Assembly (NCBI GenBank): GCA_030680405.1
Contig: JAUXVT010000048.1
Location: 1 to 52,773 of the forward strand
Length of the DNA: 52,773 bases
DNA from: Thiobacillus sp.
GTDB taxonomy: Bacteria; Pseudomonadota; Gammaproteobacteria; Burkholderiales; Thiobacillaceae
Direction of reading: 5' to 3'
Shown one piece after another: positions 28,954 through 37,787 of this stretch (positions are counted from its first letter, which is position 1; the number at the start of each line of letters is the position of its first letter). The translations under genes and the position numbers were made by a program. The notes below the pieces were generated by a model. That model saw only the letters and a program-made list of their open reading frames with translations, did no database searches and was not told the origin of the DNA.

Positions 28954-30042
28954 GGCGGGTAAAGAAGAGTCGAGAGAGCCGGCATTATAGCCGCCGCGAT
29001 AGAAGGCACTGGCCTCGTACACCCCGCGCAGTTCGCGTAAGCAAACCAGCAACACCGCCGCCAGCGGCACTGCCAGCAGTAGGCCGACAAAGCCGAACAA
29101 CTGGCCGAACGCCGCCAGCGCGAAGATCACCGCCACCGGGTGCAGACCGACCCGCTCGCCTACCAGGCGCGGCGTGAACACATAGCTTTCAAGCACCTGC
29201 CCGACCAGATAAATGCCTGCCACCCAGGCCACCCCGCTCCAGTCGGAAAATTGCAGCAGCGCCACCAGCAGCGCCAGGATCATGCCGAGGCCGAAGCCGA
29301 GAAAGGGCACGAAGGACAGCACGCCGGTGAGGATGCCGATCGGCAACGCGTAATCCAGCCCCACCGCCCACAGCCCAATGATGTAATACAGCGACAGCGT
29401 CGCCATCACCGCCATCTGCCCGCGCAGGAACTCGCCGACCACCGCGTCCATCGCGCGCGCGACGCGGGCGGCGGCCCCCATCCAGGGGCGCGGCGCCAGT
29501 GCGACGACGCGTGCCACGATCACGTTCCAGTCCTTCAGCAGATAAAACATCACCACCGGGATCAGCAGCAGGTTAACCAACACGCCGACGACGGCGAGTG
29601 CGCCCGTTTGCAGGGTGGGTAGCCAGCCGGTACCGTTCTGTGTGGCTTGTTCGGCCAGCCAGGTTTTCAACGCGCCCAGGTTGGGGTCGATGGCAATGCC
29701 GAAGCTCTGCTGCAGCCAGGGCAGGAAGCGGGTTTGCAGCAGGTCGAGGGCGGCGGGCACCCGCTGCGACAATTCGGCAAACTGCCCCTGAAACAGCGGC
29801 AGCGCCACCAGCAGCAGGGCGAACAAGCCCAGCCCGGCCAGCACGATGACGATCGTCGTGCCGGTTGCACGCGGAATCCCGCGCGCTTCCAGGCGGACGA
29901 CCAATGGATCGAACATATACGCCAGCAAGGCCCCGGCCAGAAACGGTGTAAGGATGGGACCCAGCAGATACACCAGCCAACCGAGTGCAAGCAGAAAGGC
30001 CAGCGCAAGCCACGGGAGGTTGAACGGGCGGGGAGTCGACAT
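28072..30042 (-). CDS. AI-2E family transporter whose frame continues into purC
   Basis: The first ~360 codons encode an AI-2E/YdiK-type permease with about eight helices ([58 protein letters not shown]). The permease part normally ends near [10 protein letters not shown], but here no stop codon follows and the frame runs on through [13 protein letters not shown] into purC at 28953. The result is a 656-codon frame. Either a fusion protein is made, or a stop codon was lost by mutation or sequencing error and purC is also started internally. The start at [11 protein letters not shown] fits the family. It is divergent from purM. Confidence 0.7.
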   Translation of the reverse strand: MSTPRPFNLPWLALAFLLALGWLVYLLGPILTPFLAGALLAYMFDPLVVRLEARGIPRATGTTIVIVLAGLGLFALLLVALPLFQGQFAELSQRVPAALDLLQTRFLPWLQQSFGIAIDPNLGALKTWLAEQATQNGTGWLPTLQTGALAVVGVLVNLLLIPVVMFYLLKDWNVIVARVVALAPRPWMGAAARVARAMDAVVGEFLRGQMAVMATLSLYYIIGLWAVGLDYALPIGILTGVLSFVPFLGFGLGMILALLVALLQFSDWSGVAWVAGIYLVGQVLESYVFTPRLVGERVGLHPVAVIFALAAFGQLFGFVGLLLAVPLAAVLLVCLRELRGVYEASAFYRGGYNAGSLDSSLPAMSAPLLESRITSLPLVHRGKVRDIYAVGDDKLLLVTTDRLSAFDVVMPIPIPGKGEVLTRVSAFWFDKLKSIVPSQVLDIAPESVVLDSERDQVAGRAIVVRKLKTLPVEAIVRGYLAGSGWKEYQSSQAVCGIALPAGLKQADRLPEPIFTPSTKATVGAHDENIRFEQMAELIGRELAKQVRDVSLALYRSASEYALSRGIIIADTKFEFGLDEAGQLVWIDEALTPDSSRFWPADQYQPGSNPPSFDKQFVRDWLEASGWNKQAPGPALPAEIVAKTSEKYREAMARLLG

Positions 30043-30044
30043 AG

Positions 30045-30059
30045 GCGGTAAAATACCGC
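30045..30059. promoter_or_regulatory. Palindrome in the purM/transporter divergent region
   Basis: GCGGTA-AAA-TACCGC is a perfect inverted repeat lying 3 bases from the permease start and 33 from purM. It contains a TAAAAT that could be the purM -10 box. It may be an operator or simply the promoter core. Confidence 0.35.
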
Positions 30060-30091
30060 ACTTTTTCATTTTGTTGCTTCTGGAGTCGGCT

Positions 30092-31132
30092 TTGTCTTCC
30101 ATTTCCTATAAAGATGCCGGGGTTGATATCGACGTCGGCGATGCGCTGGTCGAACGCATCAAGCCGCTGGCCAAACGCACCATGCGCCCCGAAGTGCTGG
30201 CGGGCATCGGCGGCTTTGGCGCGCTGATCGAGATTTCCAAGAAATTCAAGGAGCCGGTGCTGGTTTCCGGCACCGACGGCGTCGGCACCAAGCTGAAGCT
30301 GGCGTTCGAGCTGAACCGCCACGATACCGTCGGCATCGACCTCGTCGCGATGAGCGTCAACGACATTCTGGTGCAGGGCGCCGAGCCGCTGTTTTTCCTT
30401 GATTACTTCGCCACCGGCAAGTTGAGCCTCGACACCGCCGAAGCGGTGATCGCCGGCATTGCCACCGGCTGCGAGCAGGCCGGTTGCGCGCTGATCGGCG
30501 GTGAAACCGCCGAAATGCCCGGTATGTATGCCGAAGGCGAATACGATCTGGCGGGCTTTGCCGTCGGCGTGGTGGAAAAATCCAAAATCATTGGCGGCGC
30601 GAACATCGTGCCAGGCGACGTGGTGCTGGGGCTGGCCTCCAGCGGCGCGCATTCCAACGGCTACTCGCTGATCCGCAAACTGATCGACCTCAGCCACATG
30701 GGCCTCAAGACCGATTTTCATGGCCGCCCATTTGCCGACGCCGTGATGGAACCGACGCGGATTTACGTCAAGCCGCTGCTGGCGCTGATGGAAAAGCTCC
30801 CGGTCAAGGGCATGGCGCACATCACCGGCGGCGGCATCACCGGCAACCTGCCGCGCTGCCTGCCGGAAGGCGTCGCCGCGCGCGTCGACCAAGCCGCGTG
30901 GACACGTCCGCCACTGTTCGACTGGCTGCAACAGGCGGGCAATGTCGCGCCGGACGAAATGCTGCGCACCTTCAATTGCGGCATCGGCATGTGCGTGGTC
31001 GTCGCCGCAGCGGATGCCGCAACAGCGATGGCACATCTGCAGGCGAGCGGCGAAACGGTGTGGCAGATCGGCGAAATCGTCGCCCGCCCGGACGGCGCGG
31101 AGCAGGTTATATACCCTGAAAACCGGGGTTGA
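30092..31132 (+). CDS. purM: Phosphoribosylformylglycinamidine cyclo-ligase
   Basis: A 346-residue AIR synthetase of purine synthesis. [19 protein letters not shown] is the usual N-terminus; [40 protein letters not shown] and the late [13 protein letters not shown] are core motifs. The start is a TTG at 30092 with a good TCTGGAG ribosome site 6 bases before it; no ATG or GTG fits. It is followed by purN, from which it is split by repeat copy B. Confidence 0.96.
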   Translation: MSSISYKDAGVDIDVGDALVERIKPLAKRTMRPEVLAGIGGFGALIEISKKFKEPVLVSGTDGVGTKLKLAFELNRHDTVGIDLVAMSVNDILVQGAEPLFFLDYFATGKLSLDTAEAVIAGIATGCEQAGCALIGGETAEMPGMYAEGEYDLAGFAVGVVEKSKIIGGANIVPGDVVLGLASSGAHSNGYSLIRKLIDLSHMGLKTDFHGRPFADAVMEPTRIYVKPLLALMEKLPVKGMAHITGGGITGNLPRCLPEGVAARVDQAAWTRPPLFDWLQQAGNVAPDEMLRTFNCGIGMCVVVAAADAATAMAHLQASGETVWQIGEIVARPDGAEQVIYPENRG

Positions 31133-31158
31133 TCGCTGATGTCCCTATGGAATCCCGC

Positions 31159-31359
31159 ATGAATACCGGATTTCCTGCCTTCGACCGCGTTCTGCTGGAC
31201 GCCGGGCGCGCTACGCACCCGCTGGCACGCCTGGACACGCGCCTGCCTTTGTCGCTCGTCGTTACAGACCCCGGTCTGTCGCCTCCTCGCTTCGCGGCAG
31301 ACACCTGCCCAGACGCGCCATCGGGCGCGTTCAACCCCAGTTTCCAGAATATTTCGTGA
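31159..31359 (+). repeat. Structured ~200-bp repeat, copy B, upstream of purN
   Basis: Second copy of the element at 20988-21240. The main hairpin here is ACAGACC, CC, GGTCTGT at 31264-31279; compared with copy A two pairs changed from G-C to A-T on both sides. The second hairpin (31313-31330) is perfect: ACGCGCC, ATCG, GGCGCGT. A 66-codon frame (31159-31359), starting MNTGFPAFD, ends in GTGA, so its stop overlaps the GTG start of purN. The frame lacks a strong ribosome site. Confidence 0.8.
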
Positions 31360-31988
31360 GTTGCCGCGTCATCATGCTGCTGTCCGGGCACGGCAGCAAT
31401 TTTCAGGCGATTGCCGAGGCGCAACTGCCGATTGAAATCGTCGCGGTCATCAGCAACCGGCCGCAGGCGGCGGGGCTGGAATATGCTCGCTCGCGCGGCC
31501 TGACCGCCGTTGCGCTCGACCACACCGAACACCCTGACCGCGAAGCCTTCGATGCACTGTTGGCCGACGAAATCGAGCGCCATCAGCCCGATCTGGTGGT
31601 GCTGGCGGGTTACATGCGCATCCTCAGCACCGCGTTCATCGCGCGTTTCGAAGGCCGCCTGCTGAATATTCATCCCTCGCTGCTGCCCATGTTCCCGGGG
31701 CTGAAAACCCATGAGCGTGCCTTGGCCGAAGGGGTGAAAATCCACGGCTGCACCGTGCACTTTGTCACTGCCCAGCTCGATCACGGCCCTATCGTCGTCC
31801 AGGCGGCGGTGCCGGTGCGGGCGGACGACACGCCGGACACCCTCGCTGCGCGGGTGCTGCAACAGGAACACCGCATCTACCCGCAGGCCATCCGCTGGTT
31901 TGCCGAGGGGCGACTGGTAAATAATCATGGCCGCGTAAACTTGAAGGGCGATCCGACGTCACAGTCTGTGTTATCCACCGGAATGTGA
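31356..31988 (+). CDS. purN: Phosphoribosylglycinamide formyltransferase
   Basis: A 210-residue GAR transformylase. LLSGHGSNFQAI is the phosphate-binding start; the catalytic triad stands in AVISNRPQAAGLEYA (N), LLNIHPSLLPMFPG (H) and LDHGPIVVQAAVPV (D). GTG at 31356 is the only start that keeps the N-terminal strand, and it overlaps the stop of the small frame in repeat copy B. It follows purM, as in many bacteria. Confidence 0.95.
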   Translation: MSCRVIMLLSGHGSNFQAIAEAQLPIEIVAVISNRPQAAGLEYARSRGLTAVALDHTEHPDREAFDALLADEIERHQPDLVVLAGYMRILSTAFIARFEGRLLNIHPSLLPMFPGLKTHERALAEGVKIHGCTVHFVTAQLDHGPIVVQAAVPVRADDTPDTLAARVLQQEHRIYPQAIRWFAEGRLVNNHGRVNLKGDPTSQSVLSTGM

Positions 31989-31990
31989 TT

Positions 31991-32689
31991 ATGCTCAAAA
32001 CCCTTTTGCTGGCTGCCAGCTTGTTTGCTGCTACCGTCCAGGCCGCTGCACCGCAGCAGATGAACCTGGTGTATGACCTCTACCGCAACGGCCACAAACT
32101 CGGCCAGGTGACCGACACCTTCACCCGCAACGGCAGCCGCTACACCCTGACCAGCGAGACCCGCGCGAACGGCCCGCTGAAATTTCTGTGGCCGGGCAGC
32201 ATCCGCCTCGAAAGTACGGGAGACGTGACCCGCGAGGGCCTGCGCCCCACGCAATTCCAGCATGCGCGCAGCGATGCGCCGCACAAGCTGGCGACCGCGC
32301 GCCTCGACTGGAAACAACGCAGCATTGCCTACCACTACAAGGGTGAATCGTGGCAGGTTAATGGCCTGCAGAACGGGGCGCAGGATCAGCTTTCACAGTT
32401 GTACCAGTTCATGTTCGCCCCCGGCCTGCCCGCCGATTACAGCCTGCAGGTGGTGAGCGGGCGCGACCTAAACGACTATCGCTATGCACGCAGCGATGGC
32501 GGTTCCATCCAGACGCCGTTGGGCGAACTGGCCACCCAGCAATATCAGCGCATCACGCAAAAACCCGACGAAAAAACCATCACCGTGTGGGTCGCCCCTG
32601 CGCGCAACAATCTGCCGGTGCAAATCCGGGTGAGCGAAGACGGCGTCACCCTTGAGCAGCGCCTGGTGCGCGCCAGCATCAAGGCCTAG
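31991..32689 (+). CDS. Exported DUF3108 family protein
   Basis: A 232-residue protein with a signal peptide (MLKTLLLAASLFAATVQAAA). The mature part is beta-rich: MNLVYDLYRNGHKLGQVTDTF, then a TPLGELATQQYQRI segment and TVWVAPARNNLPVQIRVSEDG, typical of DUF3108. It is probably periplasmic. The first in-frame start, GTG at 31985, overlaps the purN stop; the ATG at 31991 gives a cleaner signal peptide. It forms a pair with the next gene, also DUF3108. Function unknown. Confidence 0.8.
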   Translation: MLKTLLLAASLFAATVQAAAPQQMNLVYDLYRNGHKLGQVTDTFTRNGSRYTLTSETRANGPLKFLWPGSIRLESTGDVTREGLRPTQFQHARSDAPHKLATARLDWKQRSIAYHYKGESWQVNGLQNGAQDQLSQLYQFMFAPGLPADYSLQVVSGRDLNDYRYARSDGGSIQTPLGELATQQYQRITQKPDEKTITVWVAPARNNLPVQIRVSEDGVTLEQRLVRASIKA

Positions 32690-32694
32690 ACCGG

Positions 32695-33717
32695 GTGACA
32701 CACAGCGCTCGCCCGTGGTGGCTGGCTTTGGCGGGATCGCTGCTGCTGCACGGCGGCCTGCTCGGCGGGCTGGCATGGACCTTGCCGCAGTGGCAGGCCC
32801 CGGCTGAATCGCCCCCCATCGAAGCGCGGCTGGTGCCAGTGACGCCCGTGGTGGCACCGCGCCCGCCCGTGGCGAAGCCGTCGCCCCTGCCCCCACGCGC
32901 CAGGCCATCGCCGCCGTCTGAACCGCGAGGCGAATCCGTCGCCGAAGTGGCGGCGCTCGAAATCGCTGCCGAACCCGAAACCGCAGTGGCCGAACCGATC
33001 GCAGCGCCGCTCGACGAAGCGCCCGAGGTCGAAGCGGCATCAACCAGCACGTCAGTGGCGGACGCCGAAGCGCCATTGCCCCCGCTGAACGCGCTGCCGC
33101 CGCGTCTCGACCTGCGCTTTCAGGTGCACTACGGGCTGGCATCGGGCGAGCAGACCCTGTTGTGGGTCAACGAAGGCGAACGCTACACATTGACCAGTGT
33201 GGCCGCGGCCACTGGCCTGACGGGCGTGTTCTACCGCGGGCGTTTTGTACAAACCAGCCGCGGCCGCATCACGCCGCGCGGCTTGCAGCCGAAAGAGTTC
33301 TGGGATCAGCGCGGTGACAAGCGCAGCAGTGCGCGCTTCGATGCGGTCAACGGCATGCTCACGCTGAATCCAGCGAAAGGCGCGCCGCGTCACTTCGCGT
33401 ATCGGGGCGAGGTGCAGGATGTGCTCAGTCTGTTCTTCCAGCTGGCGCTGACCGCGCCCCCGCCGGATGGGCGGCTGACCTACACGGTGTTCAACGGCAA
33501 GAAGCTGCGCGACTACATCTATGAAGTGCGCGGCGAAGTTTTGTTGGAGACCGCGCTGGGTGCGCTGCGCACGCTACATCTTGTGCGGGTGGCCGATGGT
33601 GATGGCCGCTTCGAGGCCTGGCTGGCAATCGACCGGCATTACCTGCCGGTGCGCGTGCTGCGCAGCGACGACAAGGGCAGCGAGATGGAGCTCGTGTTGC
33701 TGTCGATTTCGCCCTGA
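32695..33717 (+). CDS. DUF3108 protein with TonB-like N-terminal anchor and proline-rich linker
   Basis: A 340-residue protein. A single N-terminal membrane helix (WWLALAGSLLLHGGLLGGLAW) looks like a TonB-type anchor. A Pro/Ala/Glu-rich linker (~40-125) could span the periplasm. The C-terminal DUF3108 domain (~130-340) has LRFQVHYGLASGEQTLLWV and EAWLAIDRHYLPVRVLRSDDKG. It starts with GTG, 5 bases after the preceding paralogue, so the two are probably made together. Function unknown. Confidence 0.8.
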   Translation: MTHSARPWWLALAGSLLLHGGLLGGLAWTLPQWQAPAESPPIEARLVPVTPVVAPRPPVAKPSPLPPRARPSPPSEPRGESVAEVAALEIAAEPETAVAEPIAAPLDEAPEVEAASTSTSVADAEAPLPPLNALPPRLDLRFQVHYGLASGEQTLLWVNEGERYTLTSVAAATGLTGVFYRGRFVQTSRGRITPRGLQPKEFWDQRGDKRSSARFDAVNGMLTLNPAKGAPRHFAYRGEVQDVLSLFFQLALTAPPPDGRLTYTVFNGKKLRDYIYEVRGEVLLETALGALRTLHLVRVADGDGRFEAWLAIDRHYLPVRVLRSDDKGSEMELVLLSISP

Positions 33718-33721
33718 GTGT

Positions 33722-33890
33722 TAGTGTCACGAACCGGAAATAACGAAACATGAAACCGCGTCTTTTTACGCCATGCGTCGTTGCAGCCCCTTGCCGTATA
33801 CCCCATACGGCTGCGGGTCTGCGCCTAGCCTAGCCTAGCGAAAAAATCCATCTATTTCATTTGTTCCGCTATTTCCGGTTCGCAACACTA
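33722..33890. mobile_element. MITE-like element of 169 bp with ~29-bp terminal inverted repeats
   Basis: The ends, 33722-33750 and 33862-33890, are inverted repeats that match at about 25 of 29 positions, with the core CGAACCGGAAATA in common. Inside are a hairpin GCCGTAT-ACCCC-ATACGGC (33793-33811) and three tandem CCTAG units (33824-33838). It encodes nothing. Its right end supplies the TAG stop of the DUF192 gene. No target-site duplication was seen. Confidence 0.75.
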
Positions 33891-34361
33891 GCGGGGCAAA
33901 CCGTCCACCTGCGCGCGCGCCGTGATGCCGCGGCGCTGGAATTCGCCCTGCCGCACTTCCAGCGCGTAGCGCACGTCCGCGCTCGGGCAGTGCAGCGTCT
34001 CGGTTCGCAGCTGCATGTCGGCGAGGCTGGCAATGCGGCCCGTCGAATTGATGAACGCAATCGACAGCGGCAGCGGCGTGTCGCGCATCCAGAAGCAGTG
34101 CCGGCCCGGCTGCTCGAACACGAACAGCATGCCGCCATCGGCGGGAAGATGCGTGCGGCCCATCAGGCCGCGCCCGCGCTCGCTCGGGGTGGCCGCGACC
34201 TCGACCTCGAAAGCATGCGGACCAATGCGCAGTGGCAGTCGCGCGTGATTTTCAGCGGCGCTGGCGGCGCCGTACAAGACGATCAGCGCTAGCGCGCCCG
34301 CGCGGCCGCCTCTGATCAATGCGCTAGAGCGGCCGGTTCTGATGGATGTGCTACAGTGCAT
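33888..34361 (-). CDS. DUF192 family protein
   Basis: A protein of up to 157 residues. A hydrophobic segment (GALALIVLYGAASAAE) looks like a signal peptide, followed by the DUF192 domain with GLMGRTHLPADGGMLFVFE, HCFWMRDTPLPLSIAFINSTG and ALEVRQGEF. Function is unknown. The ATG at 34361 overlaps purK by 11 bases; a TTG at 34319 would give a tighter signal peptide. The stop codon lies inside the terminal repeat of the neighbouring MITE-like element, so the last residues may have been altered by its insertion. Confidence 0.85.
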   Translation of the reverse strand: MHCSTSIRTGRSSALIRGGRAGALALIVLYGAASAAENHARLPLRIGPHAFEVEVAATPSERGRGLMGRTHLPADGGMLFVFEQPGRHCFWMRDTPLPLSIAFINSTGRIASLADMQLRTETLHCPSADVRYALEVRQGEFQRRGITARAQVDGLPR

Positions 34362-35487
34362 CGCGCATCTGTTTGGCGAGTTTCAATGCCGCTGCCGGAT
34401 CGGCGTCCAGCACGTTGAAATGGCCCATCTTGCGCCCCGGTCGCGCGGCTTCCTTGCCGTACAGGTGCAGCTTGATGGCGGGGTGCGCCAGCAGCACATC
34501 CCAGTGCGGCCCACCGTTGTGCCAGCGGTCGCCGAGGATGTTGACCATCACCACCGGCGACAGCAGGCGGGTGTCGCCGTGCGGCAGGCCGCACAGCACG
34601 CGCACCTGCTGCTCGAACTGGTCGGTGACGCAGGCATCCAGCGTGTAGTGGCCGGAGTTGTGCGGGCGCGGAGCGATTTCGTTGACCAGCAGGCGGCCGC
34701 CGGCGGCGAAAAATTCGACCGCCATCACGCCGACATAATCCAGCTTGTCGGCCACCGCGCGCGCCATCTCGCGCGCCTGTTGCGCGAGGCTGTCGGGCAC
34801 GCGGGCGGGGACGATGGAGATATCGAGTATGCCGTTTTCGTGGCGGTTTTCGGCGACCGGGAAAAGCGCGCATTCGCCGGCGTCGCTGCGGGCGAGCACC
34901 ACCGACACCTCGCGTTCCAGCTTGACGAAGCCTTCCAGCACGCAGGACTGGCCGCCGAATTCGCGGAACGCGGCGCGCGCTTCGTCGAGCGTGGCGACCC
35001 GGGCCTGGCCCTTGCCGTCGTAACCGAAGCGCGACACTTTCAACAGAGCGGGGGTGCCGGCCGCCGCCAGCGCGGCCTCGAGATCGACCTCGCTGCTGAC
35101 CAGCGCGAACGGCGCGGTGGCGAAGCCGTTGGCGGCGAGCCAGGATTTTTCGTGGCTGCGGTCCTGGGCGATGGCAACGGCCGCGGCGCCCGGCGACACC
35201 CGGCAATGGTTCGCCAGTTCGATCAGGCTGGCGGCGGGGACGTTCTCGAATTCGGTGGTGACGGCAGCGCAGGCGGCGCCGAGCTGCCGCAACGCGCCGT
35301 GATCGGTGTAGTCGGCCTGCAGGTGGACGTCGGCCATCTGCCCGGCGGGGCTGGCGAAATCGGGGTCGAGCACCATGACCTTGTAGCCCATGGTGCGCGC
35401 GGCGATGGTGAACATGCGGCCGAGCTGGCCGCCGCCGAGAATGCCGAGGGTGGCGCCGGGCAAGATGGGCAGCGGCTTACTCGACAT
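34351..35487 (-). CDS. purK: 5-(carboxyamino)imidazole ribonucleotide synthase
   Basis: A 378-residue ATP-grasp enzyme that makes N5-CAIR from AIR, ATP and bicarbonate. [12 protein letters not shown] is the N-terminal loop, [10 protein letters not shown] the ATP-grasp loop, and [14 protein letters not shown] the metal site. It overlaps purE by 11 bases on its 5' side; the two act in sequence, and the purE-purK order is common. Confidence 0.97.
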   Translation of the reverse strand: MSSKPLPILPGATLGILGGGQLGRMFTIAARTMGYKVMVLDPDFASPAGQMADVHLQADYTDHGALRQLGAACAAVTTEFENVPAASLIELANHCRVSPGAAAVAIAQDRSHEKSWLAANGFATAPFALVSSEVDLEAALAAAGTPALLKVSRFGYDGKGQARVATLDEARAAFREFGGQSCVLEGFVKLEREVSVVLARSDAGECALFPVAENRHENGILDISIVPARVPDSLAQQAREMARAVADKLDYVGVMAVEFFAAGGRLLVNEIAPRPHNSGHYTLDACVTDQFEQQVRVLCGLPHGDTRLLSPVVMVNILGDRWHNGGPHWDVLLAHPAIKLHLYGKEAARPGRKMGHFNVLDADPAAALKLAKQMRDAL

Positions 35488-35974
35488 CCGGCAATTCCAT
35501 CGCCTTCACGGAGTCGGATTGTCCTTTGCGGAAGTCATTCAGCTGGTCCGCCAGACCGTTGTCGTAACGCGCGATCAGCGCGGCGGCGAACAGCGCCGCG
35601 TTGGCCGCGCCGGCCTCGCCTATGGCGAAGGTGGCGACCGGGATGCCCTTCGGCATCTGCACGATGGACAGTAGCGAATCCATGCCCTTGAGGTATTTCG
35701 ACGGTACCGGCACGCCGAGCACCGGCACGATGGTCTTGGCGGCGATCATGCCGGGCAGGTGGGCGGAGCCGCCGGCACCGGCGATGATCGCCTTGAGGCC
35801 GCGCGCTTCGGCGCTGGCGGCGTATTCGTACAATAGATCCGGCGTGCGGTGCGCGGACACCACCTTCGTCTCGAAGTGGATGCCCAGCTGCTTCAGCAGC
35901 ATCGCCGCATGTTTCATCACCTCCCAGTCGCTGGAAGAGCCCATCACCACCCCCACCTGAGGCGCGTTCATCAT
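35477..35974 (-). CDS. purE: 5-(carboxyamino)imidazole ribonucleotide mutase
   Basis: A 165-residue class I PurE that converts N5-CAIR to [45 protein letters not shown] and [28 protein letters not shown] are all family hallmarks. The second ATG, one codon later, is an equal alternative. A MITE-like element lies 32 bases upstream and may contain or disturb its promoter. Confidence 0.97.
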   Translation of the reverse strand: MMNAPQVGVVMGSSSDWEVMKHAAMLLKQLGIHFETKVVSAHRTPDLLYEYAASAEARGLKAIIAGAGGSAHLPGMIAAKTIVPVLGVPVPSKYLKGMDSLLSIVQMPKGIPVATFAIGEAGAANAALFAAALIARYDNGLADQLNDFRKGQSDSVKAMELPDVE

Positions 35975-36006
35975 GCCGGTCCTTGCAATGCGAAAGGCGG
36001 CATTCT

Positions 36007-36279
36007 AACAGGCTGCTGAAGTGTGTTCCGGGAGCCGCGTTTGAACGAAAAAGGCCTGGATGCAAGGCGCGCGACGAAGGTCGTGGTTATTCCACGATGC
36101 CGAGGAGCGCAACGCTGCAGACGGGCCTTTTTCGTGCAAACCCTTTGGGACGTGGCTTTCCGGGCGATCTGCTTTGTCGCACCGCTTGCGAAGGGAACGA
36201 CCCTTCGCCGCGCGTCGCTTCGCGCATCCCATCCCGGAAAGCCGCGTCGCGGCCCCGGAACACACTTCAGCAGCCTGTT
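36007..36279. mobile_element. MITE-like element of 273 bp with perfect 25-bp terminal inverted repeats
   Basis: The first and last 25 bases (36007-36031 and 36255-36279) are exact inverted repeats that start AACAGGCTGCTGAAG. Nested inside are further inverted pairs: AAAAAGGCC with GGCCTTTTT, a TCGTGG-TTATT-CCACGA hairpin, and GACGTGGCTTTCCGGG against a near-copy of its complement close to the right end. It has no convincing gene. It fills most of the purE/DUF486 divergent region. No target-site duplication was seen. Confidence 0.85.
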
Positions 36280-36326
36280 GACGCGCAGATTCCCTACAAT
36301 GGCGCGCGAATGTTTTGGAGACGACC

Positions 36327-36674
36327 ATGCCTGCCTCGCTGCAAACCCTGATCCTGCTCACGCTTTCCAATGTCTTTATGACCTTCGCTTGGTATGCGCA
36401 CCTGAAGGACATGAATAACCAGCCATGGATCGTCGCGGCGTTTGCCAGCTGGGGCATCGCCCTGTTCGAGTATTTGCTGCAGGTGCCGGCCAACCGCATC
36501 GGTTTCACCGTGATGAGCCTGCCGCAGCTGAAGATCATGCAGGAAATCATCGCCCTGTCGGTTTTCGTGCCGTTTGCCGTGCTGTACATGAAGGTGGAAC
36601 TGAAATGGGATTTCCTGTGGGCGGCGCTGTGCCTGGTGGGAGCGGTGTATTTCATGTTTCGCGGCACGCAATGA
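36327..36674 (+). CDS. DMT family membrane protein (DUF486)
   Basis: A 115-residue protein with four membrane helices, the size and layout of DUF486. LSNVFMTFAWYAHLKDM, FASWGIALFEYLLQVPANRIGF and LPQLKIMQEIIALSVFVPFAVLYM are characteristic. It probably works as a dimer in the inner membrane; substrate unknown. The ATG at 36327 has a GGAG site 8 bases before it. A TACAAT box at 36294-36299 is a possible -10. Confidence 0.9.
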   Translation: MPASLQTLILLTLSNVFMTFAWYAHLKDMNNQPWIVAAFASWGIALFEYLLQVPANRIGFTVMSLPQLKIMQEIIALSVFVPFAVLYMKVELKWDFLWAALCLVGAVYFMFRGTQ

Positions 36675-36796
36675 GACAGATGCGGGGGCTGGCGGAAGCC
36701 GTTCGGCATACCGGCGAATTTTGTCTAAGGTGATAACTTGCACAACATCCGTTGGGCATCAGCCTGGCAGGCTGTTCTAAATCAACAGGAGGTGCT

Positions 36797-37276
36797 ATGT
36801 ACAGCCAAACCAGAACACGCCGGCCGCGCGCAAGCGGGCTGATGCCGGCACTGCTTCTTTTCGGATCATTCGTCGTGGCGCCGGCTACCGCACAGGAACC
36901 GCCGCTGTCGCGAACCGCCGGGGACGCCGCGCTCAAGTGGGGAGCCTGTCCCGACTTCATGCCCAAAGGCTGCGAGATTGCGGTGCTCCACGGTGACCCC
37001 GCCAAAAACAATGCCGATGTCTTCTTCAAGGTGCCAGCGAATGCGGTGATCCCGCGCCACTGGCACACTTCGGCGGAGCGCATGGTGCTGGTGGCCGGCG
37101 AGCTTCACCTGACCTATGACGGACACGAGACCGCTGTGCTCAAGCCGGGCACCTATGCCTACGGCCCTGCCCGACTGCCGCACAGGGCGGCGTGCGGGCA
37201 AGCCGGCTCGTGCATCCTGTTCATCGCATTCGAGTCGCCGGTAGATGCGGTTGCAAGCGACGATGCCCAGAAATAG
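36797..37276 (+). CDS. Exported cupin-domain protein
   Basis: A 159-residue protein with a signal peptide (a hydrophobic LMPALLLFGSFVVAPATA stretch, cleavage near TAQ) and one small cupin. Metal-site motif 1 is partly seen as IPRHWHTSAERMVLVAGEL and motif 2 as GTYAYGPARLPHRA. Four cysteines in the mature part could form disulfides in the periplasm. It is preceded by a strong AGGAGGT ribosome site. Substrate unknown. Confidence 0.85.
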   Translation: MYSQTRTRRPRASGLMPALLLFGSFVVAPATAQEPPLSRTAGDAALKWGACPDFMPKGCEIAVLHGDPAKNNADVFFKVPANAVIPRHWHTSAERMVLVAGELHLTYDGHETAVLKPGTYAYGPARLPHRAACGQAGSCILFIAFESPVDAVASDDAQK

Positions 37277-37316
37277 TTGAGCCGGTTGTTCCCGGCGCCG
37301 GGGGGACGCCCAAAAC

Positions 37317-37345
37317 AAAACACCCCGCACGGGGCGGGGCGTTTT
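37317..37345. terminator. Bidirectional intrinsic terminator between the cupin gene and tusE
   Basis: AAAACACCCCGC pairs with GCGGGGCGTTTT around ACGGG; the single A-C mismatch is a G-U pair on the minus strand. The stem is flanked by A and T runs on both sides, so it can end transcripts of both converging genes. Confidence 0.85.
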
Positions 37346-37361
37346 GATGCGACGGGATGCT

Positions 37362-37694
37362 TTATACGCAGCCGGTCGGCTTCGGGGTACCGGCGTAGCG
37401 ACCGGCCTGTTTGGCGGGGCCGAACGGGAACAGGTCGAACAGGAATTTCTTGTCGCCCCATTCCGCGCCGAATTCTTCCTTCAGGCCTTTTTGCAGGAAG
37501 CGCAGGTTGGGCGCGGTGCCGTTCTGGGCGAACTGGTCACGCATATAGTGGATGATTTTCCAGTGGTTTTCGCCCAGTTCCAGCTTGTCTTCCTTGGCCA
37601 GTTCGACGGCCAGTTCTTCCGACCAGTCTTCCAGGTTGACTAGATAGCCTTCGGGGTCGGTCTCGACCATTTTGCCGTTGATTTCGCGTTCCAT
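37362..37694 (-). CDS. tusE: TusE/DsrC family sulfur-carrier protein
   Basis: A 110-residue protein of the DsrC/TusE/DsvC family. EGYLVNLEDWSEELAVELAKE, HWKIIHYMRDQF and the carboxy-terminal arm PKPTGCV are diagnostic. The penultimate cysteine (CysA) is present. At the place of the second cysteine (CysB, about ten residues earlier) there is Gly-Arg-Tyr, so it is of TusE type rather than a full DsrC for sulfite reductase. It would carry persulfide in tRNA thiolation or sulfur trafficking. A well-formed sigma-70 promoter lies upstream. Confidence 0.88.
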   Translation of the reverse strand: MEREINGKMVETDPEGYLVNLEDWSEELAVELAKEDKLELGENHWKIIHYMRDQFAQNGTAPNLRFLQKGLKEEFGAEWGDKKFLFDLFPFGPAKQAGRYAGTPKPTGCV

Positions 37695-37733
37695 GATGCA
37701 GTCCTAGCGTTCAATTAAAATTTACAGTGCGAC

Positions 37734-37762
37734 ACCATAGAATAACCGAGTAAATTAGTCAA
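37734..37762 (-). promoter_or_regulatory. Sigma-70 promoter of tusE
   Basis: On the minus strand TTGACT (37762-37757) and TATGGT (37739-37734) are separated by exactly 17 bases. Transcription would start near 37727, giving a leader of about 30 bases. Confidence 0.6.
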
Positions 37763-37787
37763 CCACTCCCGATAGCTTGGGTGAGGC

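Noticed and set aside
33824..33838. The CCTAG triplet as a phase-variation tract
   Set aside because: It lies in a non-coding element between converging genes, so a change in copy number would not alter a frame or promoter that I can see.
36007..36279. Small genes inside the 273-bp element
   Set aside because: All frames there are Arg-rich, lack ribosome sites and are interrupted by the nested inverted repeats.
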